Below are positions 50,401 through 59,400 of a DNA stretch of 64,000 nucleotides, piece after piece (the stretch's first letter is position 1; each line of letters begins with the position of its first letter). Origin of the DNA: Cardiocondyla obscurior (lineage: Eukaryota > Arthropoda > Insecta > Hymenoptera > Formicidae); assembly GCF_019399895.1 (NCBI RefSeq), contig NC_091887.1, positions 2,976,001 to 3,040,000 of the forward strand. Direction: 5' to 3'. Below the pieces are notes generated by a model that searched no databases, was not told the DNA's origin, and saw only the letters and a program-made list of their open reading frames with translations. A program made the translations under genes and the position numbers.

Positions 50401-53400
50401 TGGTGATGGTGGTGATGGTGCGCGGTCTGCGATGGCATGCTCAGGTCGTTGGCGTTCTCGAAGCTCCCTCCTCTGTACTCCTGCCCGCCCGCTGAAGAGG
50501 AACACGACGAAGAAATTCGTCATTAGCTTTTACGTATAATTCTTTAGCGCCGTCGAAATCTGATTTCAATTAATAACCGATCTTAGGATCTAAAGTAATT
50601 TTAAGAAGCTCGAGGGATCAAGTTAAAAATTAAAATTTAAGAGCTAGAATAAATCGATAATTTCATTAATCGAGTCTCGAATTCGTTTTCTTCCTAACGG
50701 ACCTCGACGTCTCCGTCCTATCCATCCCCCCTCGTTCGACAGGTAAGAGATAATCGTACCTCCGGGTGAGCCGTAGTCCCTCGACTCGTAGGGGGTGGTC
50801 GAGCCGTCGTAACAGTTGTTGTTGGTGCCACAGTGGGTCTGATGCAGGGGAGTATGATGGGGTCCGTGGTGGTGGGCGGCAGGAGGACTGCACGGCAGAG
50901 TGGTGGGTCGTGCAGCATCGCCCATCGACGCGGGCAGGCAGGGGCTCAGATCCCGTGCCTGGTCCACCGCACCGGGCCCCCCCGTGCTGCTTGGTCCCCC
51001 CTGGCGCCCCACAGCCAAGCCGCTGCCACGCTCTTGTGAGCTGGGCGGCTGCTGGAACAAATCGATGTATCGACACTTTAGTTGGCGGATCGAATTGAAC
51101 GGTGTTCGTACGTGTTTTATCGTACGCGAGGCGAGGCCGATAATGTAAGTATGACGCAAGTACGGGTGACTTCTTACGTTACGCTCGACGAAAAATCCGC
51201 ATTAATCGTGACTCGTCATTTTTCTTGAAATTGAGAACCGACAAGAAATCCTTGTCACACGTAACATTCTTTATCGGGGGATTCACAAACAAAGTAGCGT
51301 TATTATTATCGTTGAATCGTGGGATTTTCCCTTTATTAGATCGAGATGTGCAATTTAGAAAACAGTAACGAAAGGAACGTAATCGCAGCGAATAAAAAAT
51401 TATAACGGACAAAAAGATTAGCATGATAAATATAAGAAAAGAATTGGGCAGGCGAAGAAATCTGGAAGAGGATAAAAATGAACGTAGAGAAGATACCGTT
51501 GAGGTCGGGAGGGAAAAAGTGACCAAATAAGATGACATGCAAATGAGTCCACGGGAGAGGTCTGTGAAAATTTAATGGAAGGTCCGAGGCATCATAAAAA
51601 TAAGACGATTAAAGAGGCAAAAATATTAAAACAATTAGAAGGACTGGAAAGAGGAGGATCGACGGATTAAAGGGACCAGCAGGACTGGAGGCGAGGACGT
51701 GGCCCCCGGGGGATGAGGCGAAGGGACAAAGGGACGGAGGGACGGGCCCCGATCGGCCAGTGCTCGCGAATGGAATGGAGGTGAAGTGACGACGGGCTGC
51801 AACCGCGCTGCTTGTCACCGGCGGGAAGAAACGCGGCGGAGAGAAAGAGCGGCGGCAGCCGGCGATGGTAGCCGGTCAAGCCTCTGATGAATGTCGCAAG
51901 ACGCACCGTGCGCGCCCGCGCGCATGTGCGCGGCCCTATAAGGTGCCCGAAGCTGGCCAATCCGATGGCAGCCACCGTGTACTTCAAGTGCTCGCGACGC
52001 GGTCCGCCGCTACCGCGGATATAAATTGCGAGCTGCCTCTTCGCCGTCTTTCTTTCGGTCCCTCGCTCCTCTCTTTCCGCCTCCCGTTACTCCCTTTTCG
52101 ATTTATTTATGCATTTGTTTCTCGTTTTAGGTCCACGGTATCGCGAAAGAAGGCGACTTCGGAACGCCCCGAGCAACGCTTGATTTTACATTCGATACGT
52201 AAAGGTCCGTTCTTCGGAACTGCAGTTGCGTTTTCCGCATTTGAAATAAAACGGGCGCAACCCGCCGGGCGAAATTGGAGAGGAAAAAAGGAGAGCGCGA
52301 TAGCAGTTACTTATCAAGGACAGATTTGTACAAGGGAAAGTCGTGATGAATTGTATTCTTTAATAAATTAATTTCACAAAGATCTTGTTAAGCTGAATGA
52401 GACTAGTTTTCAATTTTACCAAGGTTTAATTATTAAAGGTACTCCGCGATGTGACGGGAAACGAAAGCTCACGCGGAGCGATCGTATCGCGTTAACTGCC
52501 GCGCGGGACGCGTGATCAGGATCGCTAATTCCTACCTGGCTTTACTCAACCGTGTTGACTTTGTTTCAACGGGCTTTCGCGGCGCGACGTAATTCTTACG
52601 TAACGTGGATCGGCACGACGGCAGGCATCGCAAGAATGCGCGTGCCTCAAAGTATCTCTCCCCGCATTGTCCTACCTCATAATGAACCGCCGTCGTGTGC
52701 GGTAACGGGCTCGTTAAATCGCGCCACGAATTGCTCGCAAGTCGCCGGTTGTTATTCGCAATTTTGTAGAAATACCGGCGACGTCGGTGGCGGCGCGGAA
52801 GCGAATTTAGCCACGCGGGCGTGACTCAGTCCTGATTTCCCGACGATTCGCTCGGCTGTGGGGAAGATAAGAAAAACAGGCGCATCACGCGACTCCGCGT
52901 ACGCGATCACGCGCAGCGACGCCGAGATGTTCGAATTCGAATCGCTAGTCGGCCCGAGCCCGAGAGCCGCGAGACAATACGGAAAAAGACCGGCGCGGTT
53001 TGACGGCCGATAAATTTCTCGCGAGAGCGACGAGAGAGCGCCGATCGATCCTCAAGATCCTTATCCATCTCGAGAGCGGTCCGGCAGCGTGCTCTCGCAG
53101 ACTGCAAACAGACTTTCACCCGGCGGCGAAGCTTGCACAAGAGCGAACGCGCGCCCGCCGTCCCTCTTTTTCTCTTTCTCCGGTTTTTTTTTTTTTTTTT
53201 CTTTTCCTTTATCCGCCTCCCTTTTTCTCCACGCATTTTCGCGAAACCGCGGAATAAACAACGCGCGTGTGCACAACTGCGAGAATGCTGTCAGAAATGT
53301 CGCTCGGTTGCTGGCAGAAACCGTGTTCAGCCATATTTCATACCTACGCGAATCTTTTTTTGTTTCCTTTCTTTTCTTTATTTCTTTTTTTTTTTCTTTT

Positions 53401-56400
53401 TTGTGTGTACTTGCTTCGCGAGACCAACGCGAGTGTCACTCTACGACGACGGTGGACGCGATAATTGAAAGAACACGGGGGAAAGCACCTGTTTTATCGC
53501 GATCCGTGGTGGAAACAAGAAAGCAAAAATTAACTCCGGGCATTCGGCGCTTCATGACAATGAAACGCCGTAACTCTAAATGCGAAGTTGACCGTGAAAG
53601 TGTTTTTACATAATTCAATTTAATTCCTCTCAAAAATCGTTGACCCTGTCACATTCTCATTCTTCACGTAAGCGGCTTTCGTTCAAACAGAATGTCATGC
53701 ACAAAGGAAAAAAAAAAAGAAAAAAAAGAGAACGCGAAATAAAACCGCAAGGAAATGCGAGATAATTTTTATACTTTTACCGAAGGTTAGACGTTTATCT
53801 TTCGATTTCACTTCGAATTTCAAGCGTGCGCGTCCAAGGCGAGTTACGTAATTTTGGTGGAAGTCTATCGTCACTAAGTCGAAGGAATATCCGACGATTC
53901 CCGGGATACCTGGCCGACGACGCGGCCGGATGGCCGTTAATGACCGAGGGTCTTGAAAAATGGTCCCGTCGCGCCGGTCGCGGACGGCAATTTGTTTGAA
54001 AACGCGAGCGCGCCCCGACCACGGAAAAGCATGCACGATAACCTTACGTCACGACCTACCGAGATATAGCGTTATCGCTAGTAAATTGTAACTCGGCTCT
54101 CTTTTTCAGCGCGGCTGAAGCCCGAAGAAGAAGCCCGGCTTCGGCCGCGGCTGAGTCAGCGAAATTTCTTTCAGCATCGACAACGACAGCGACGGGTAAA
54201 AAATTATCGGGATGGCTCGTCCTCGATATCAATGGCGCAGCAACGCCGCCGACGTCGTCCGAGTTTTTCGACTTCTCGTGCCTCGAGCCGTATAATATAT
54301 GCCAGATCGCGAGTAACTTTTCGTATCAACGACGGAAAAAAAAATATTAAAAAAATAGACACTCCTGAGGCGCTCTATTAGTTTTTAGCAAGAGCACGCT
54401 ACGCGTTACTTCGTTAATAGTTTTTCTTCAAGTCTGGTGGAAAGTATTTCGTTCAGGAAATTCTCAGTTCTTTAATAAACTTATAATTCGGCAAATAGAT
54501 TGCGAGATGTATATTAAACGGCGAACGACAATTTCTCTCTTTTTTTTTTTTTTTTTTTTTCGTATTTGCGTCATAGTTTCTGATACGTCTTGTCATTTCC
54601 GGTGGGGATATCTTTCGACGTTTGTAAGAGAGGAATTTCGGGAAAAAACGGTGCCGTTCCTCGACGAAGGTCTCTTCGACGAGAGAGCCGTGGGTATTCG
54701 CAAGGAAAGTGTTAAAACTGGAAGTGGTTCGACCGATCTCGGTAGCTCATATATGCGCGAAGCGGCACGTGTGCTGGTGACGCGCGTATCAGCTTCCCTT
54801 GCCCGGCCGACGATAGCGATAACAATAAACAGCTTCGTCCATCGCGCCAACCGGCGATTTTCTCTCCTCTCCTCTCCCTCTCTTGAAACGCGTGGGCGAC
54901 GCTTAACACTACGACGGAGCCGATAAACTGGCGGCTATCTGCACTTCTCCACGTCGTCGTTACGAGCTACCAATCGACCCCGAAGCGAAACATCGCGGAG
55001 ACGCAGAAATATTGAACGGTGCGCGCTACCGTGCTCCATATATGGGACGTCGCCGAATCCTCGATGGGTCCAGAAACGAAAAAAGGGCCTGCCGATGATC
55101 TCAGCGTTCGGATAAAAAAAAAATCTCGCAGAGTGCCGAATAACGCGCGAAGATTTTGTCCGATACAGCCTTCGACGCTCGAACGTCGTTGGATTCGTTT
55201 CTCCCCCGCTCGAAACTTACGTATCGTTTACCCGCTAATTTACCGATGGCGGCTCCCGATAGACGCGAATTTATTTACGGACGGCGACGAACAATGAGCG
55301 CGCTAAGTTCGTGCCAGCTAGATGAAATAATCGCGACACGATTCAACGCCGTCCAATTTATTCCCCGGTGAATTTCGCCGAACGCTGTCGGCCGCCTCGG
55401 CAGGTGATGCCCCTTTGATATTATTTCCCAAAGCCGGCGCGAGAAGAAGCGCTGTCTCTCGAGAACCGGTGACGTATGCACGTCACAAATTAGCCGCATC
55501 GTTGATTCGCGCCGCATCGCGCTCCACTTTGCACCTATTATTAGACTGAGAGGTATCGACGGCGCGTCGCGGTTTCGAGCGCGGCTCCGGGCGTCGCTAA
55601 TTTCACTCGGGCGAAATATCCCGAATCGAGAATCAATTAGCGTCTCTGGCTTACGAATAGAGCGCGCGTTTATCAGACGGACCATAAATTCACTTCGCGT
55701 TCGAGTAACTTATCGCGCGCGTCCGAGAGCTCGTTTTCCTTCTAGACGCCGACGCGCCGATCGAAGCACCGTCGCTGAGAATTCACGAAAAAATATATAC
55801 ATGTATATTAGGGTTGATGCGCATAAGGTAATTTTTTTCTTTTTTTTTTATACGTTGCCTTCCACGCGTAATAGCGAAATGCGTTCCCGCAAGAATATGC
55901 AAATGTGCAATTTACGCGCATTCGACCGTGTCTGTTTACTCTACATTTAACTGTCGCTGTTCGCGCCCCATCCTCATTTGCAGTCCGTAAAAATCGCCGC
56001 GAAGCACTGCATAAATCACGAGCGAAAGCGATGGATACATAAATCACGGTTGTATTTTCAAAGCTCGCGGCGCAGCCAAAACACGAGGCGTCTGAAAAAT
56101 AGTCGGTTACCAGTCTCTTCGCGAGGTTTAAACCCGTTCCTCTTCCTCTCCGCCTGCCCTCTCGCCCACCCCCGTATCGACCCCCTCCCCCTCGCCCCGC
56201 CCCTTCCTCCGATTGCCCTGATAAACGGAGTTCTGTTAACACGCCGGAGGAGCGGCGGGTGTCGCATGCCGAGGAGGCCAAGAATCGCGACCTGACCCCG
56301 GGAGATTAGCGGTCCCCTTCGGCTGGGCATCATCCTGCTTCTCGCATTCCGCGAGAATCTCCGCCCGGCAGCAGGGACGCTTATATGAATTCAATTATTA

Positions 56401-59400
56401 TGCTGAATAACGCCGGCTCGTCGAGTCTACTCGGCGGAGCCAAGAGCCAAACGACAGTTGAGAGCAAAGTATATTATCGATATCTAAAAATTTATCTGTA
56501 AAATAAATTTCCTAAGTATAGGTACGGATTAAAAATAATTGTTTCAATCGTCGCGCTACAAGTGCGGGAGAGTTTTGGCTGGAAAGATGACCACGCTAGG
56601 AAGAAATAACACGCGCGTGGAATTATTCTCACCGTTCCGCGGCCGTATCTCGATGCGCATCTAATAAACTGTTGCGTTTAGGTGTCTCTTCGATGCCGAC
56701 GCGGATTTGCGTGCGGCTCATCGGGCGCGCCGTTCAATGCGCGCCTCGCATGCTAAATGATTTCGACACGCGAGCGTCGCGGCCCGAAAATCCGGCCTCC
56801 TTCCCCTGATCGAGGTAAATTAAGTGCGACGCGCGACACGACGCGACACGATCGACGAGAAAGAGTCGCGCGATAATCACATTAACCCCTTCCCGTTCCG
56901 CCGCAAAGTTTTTCGAGGAGCGAGTCCGACGTCGCACGGCGAGTGTTGAACTAAATCTTTACGCGAGGTTGAACGTGGGAGAGAAGGAAGTCGCGTGTTC
57001 CTCGAAATTTAATTCACCATTGATTTTTTTTAATGCCGAGCGGCTTGAATGTTGTCAACGTTTCGCGTTTTAAGCTACCTCTTAAGACGAAGTATTTCTT
57101 TTCAGTTCGTATTCTCCCCGATATCTGTAATCAATAATAAGAAACTTACGTAAGACGCTCTCTTCGTCACGGCGCTCGCTCCGTGGCGCTTTTAGGTCTC
57201 CTCTCGCATTATCGGAGTTGGCCCCCATCGAGATTTCTTCCCGGCGAAATATTTAATTGAGTAAATGTCGCAAGTACCGCATAAAACGTTCGTACTCCGA
57301 CGTAGTTAAAATAAGCGAAAACACGAATTTTGCTTCAATTCGCGTCGAGACTGGGCGTCCCCAAAATTTCAAAACGGCTCGCGAATTTTTTCATACGATT
57401 TAAATCGCCGCGAATTGACTTCGCGAACCGACGATTGCGTCAATCATTTAGCAACAGTACTTCGACCTTAAACCCTCGTTATAGTGCCGCGAAAAAAATT
57501 ACGCGACTTATCTTAAAGAATAATCTCTTTCTAAATTAGAAAAACATCGCAGATTTATGTAACGTCGGGAATAAAAAAAAAAAATATTAAAAGAACTTGT
57601 CAAGCGAGAGATGCGTCGATATTTTAACGTGAGAACGATATTTTAACCTCTGATTCCGTCCCTCTTCGCGACAACCCCGTAACGTCCTTTTCTCAAGTAA
57701 GTGATAACGTCTTCGGCGTCAACGGCAAGTGCGGCAATTGAAGCCGACCAGGTTTGGGCACTCCGAGTGCGAAGTTAAACGTTCGAGCGTTCGGCCGGCA
57801 AGGAAAGAGGTAAGGGGTAAGGCAGGGCGACGGATATAATCTTGGCATATAATAAATTGCGCTCGTCACAAACGGCGCGCGTTATCTCAGCCAGACACGT
57901 TCGCAGCAAGATGGCCTTTTATCTCGTCGAAGCTGGATCGATCGTCCCCCTCCCCCGCTTTCTCTCCCACGGCTGCGGGCTTGGAAAACTTCGCGCTGTG
58001 TGAGACTAATCGACGCCAGATCGCGAACGACACTACTGATAAGGATTCCGCGCTTTCCCCGAAGAAAACTGCGGTTAAGAAGCTAAACTTTCCGAGCTCC
58101 ACCGACGCAGCATCCGCGGAGCATCAAACGAAGAAACGGCATACATTCGCGAAACCCTCGTCCGTCCAATTTGTCCGAGGCGCGTGATGTTTAACCGCGG
58201 ACTCGAAGTGGTCGTAAATCGCAAATGTCAAATATAAAAGATATCGTATTAACTTAAGTGGTATTAATTATTCGACATATACGTATCAAACAAAAATTAT
58301 TTAAATGCATGTAGGCTCGGAACCAGTCCGGCCTCGATTAACGACTGACGAAAATGCACAACTCCATTTGAACCTAAATTGATTGTATTTAATTTCAATT
58401 TATTTATGCGGATTTAATGAGCGTAAATACATTTATTAATGTACTCGAGCATATAATGGAATTTAAATTTATTTATATTACTATACTTTCTTTTGAATGG
58501 AGAAAAGAATTTTAAAAAGTTGAGAACTTACATGCGACGTACGCAGGTAAAAATTTTATCCCGTAATATTTTTAATTATACTTTTGTTTGGTTGATAACG
58601 ATACGTAAATTGAAAAAAAAGCTAATGAGTAGAGTGTACTTTTTTTTTTTCGTCAAATATTAATCGATAGCGACATGAAATTTGAACAAAAAAGCATCGC
58701 GTTAATTTTCTTCAGCAATGTTACTTTACGCTTGGCGTACGCGTGATTAATGCGTCAATTTAATTAATCGACGACAAGGGACAATCAATTACGTTTGTTT
58801 ACAAGCCGTACTCGCCGGTCGCGACGACTTCGACCGGTTGATTAAGAGCAAATTAATGTTACCCGAAGGTGAACTATGTTATCACACCTGACCACGTAAT
58901 CTCGCTGTTTCAACTTCCGAACAGATCGTCTATTGAGCTTTCGCATTCGCACGAGCCATACTTGCACTCGAAATGATTTAACATGAGATACGTTCTATAT
59001 AATAAATAACGCGCATTTAAAATACTATCGCGCTTATCAATTTCATCAATTTGCTATCAGAAGTTCTCGGACAAAGTTACGTAAAGTGTAATACGTAATA
59101 TTCCGATTTGTGATTTTATTTATTTTTTAATCTCAAAATACTCGATTTACATATGAATTAACGGATATCTGCCGGGCAATCGTATCAAATTTATGTAGAG
59201 ATCAGTCATTTTGCACAACACACTATGACCTTTGGATAATCTTTTCGAACGTGAAACTGCGATATAATTACATCTTTAAGTTTTACTTCTTAAGTAAATG
59301 ATATACGTGCCAATGAACGATTAATCATCAATAATTTTATACGCTGGGCAGAAATCTGTTTTTGGGGTTCAATAAATTATACTGACTAAAGTCGAGGAAA

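Noticed and set aside
50037..50495. 152-codon plus-strand frame with Met/Val-rich end
   Set aside because: Antisense shadow of the His repeat and LIM1 exon.
57740..57830. Segment faintly like a 5S rRNA internal region (GAAGTTAAAC)
   Set aside because: Only a few bases match; the terminal stem and the conserved control-region spacing are missing.
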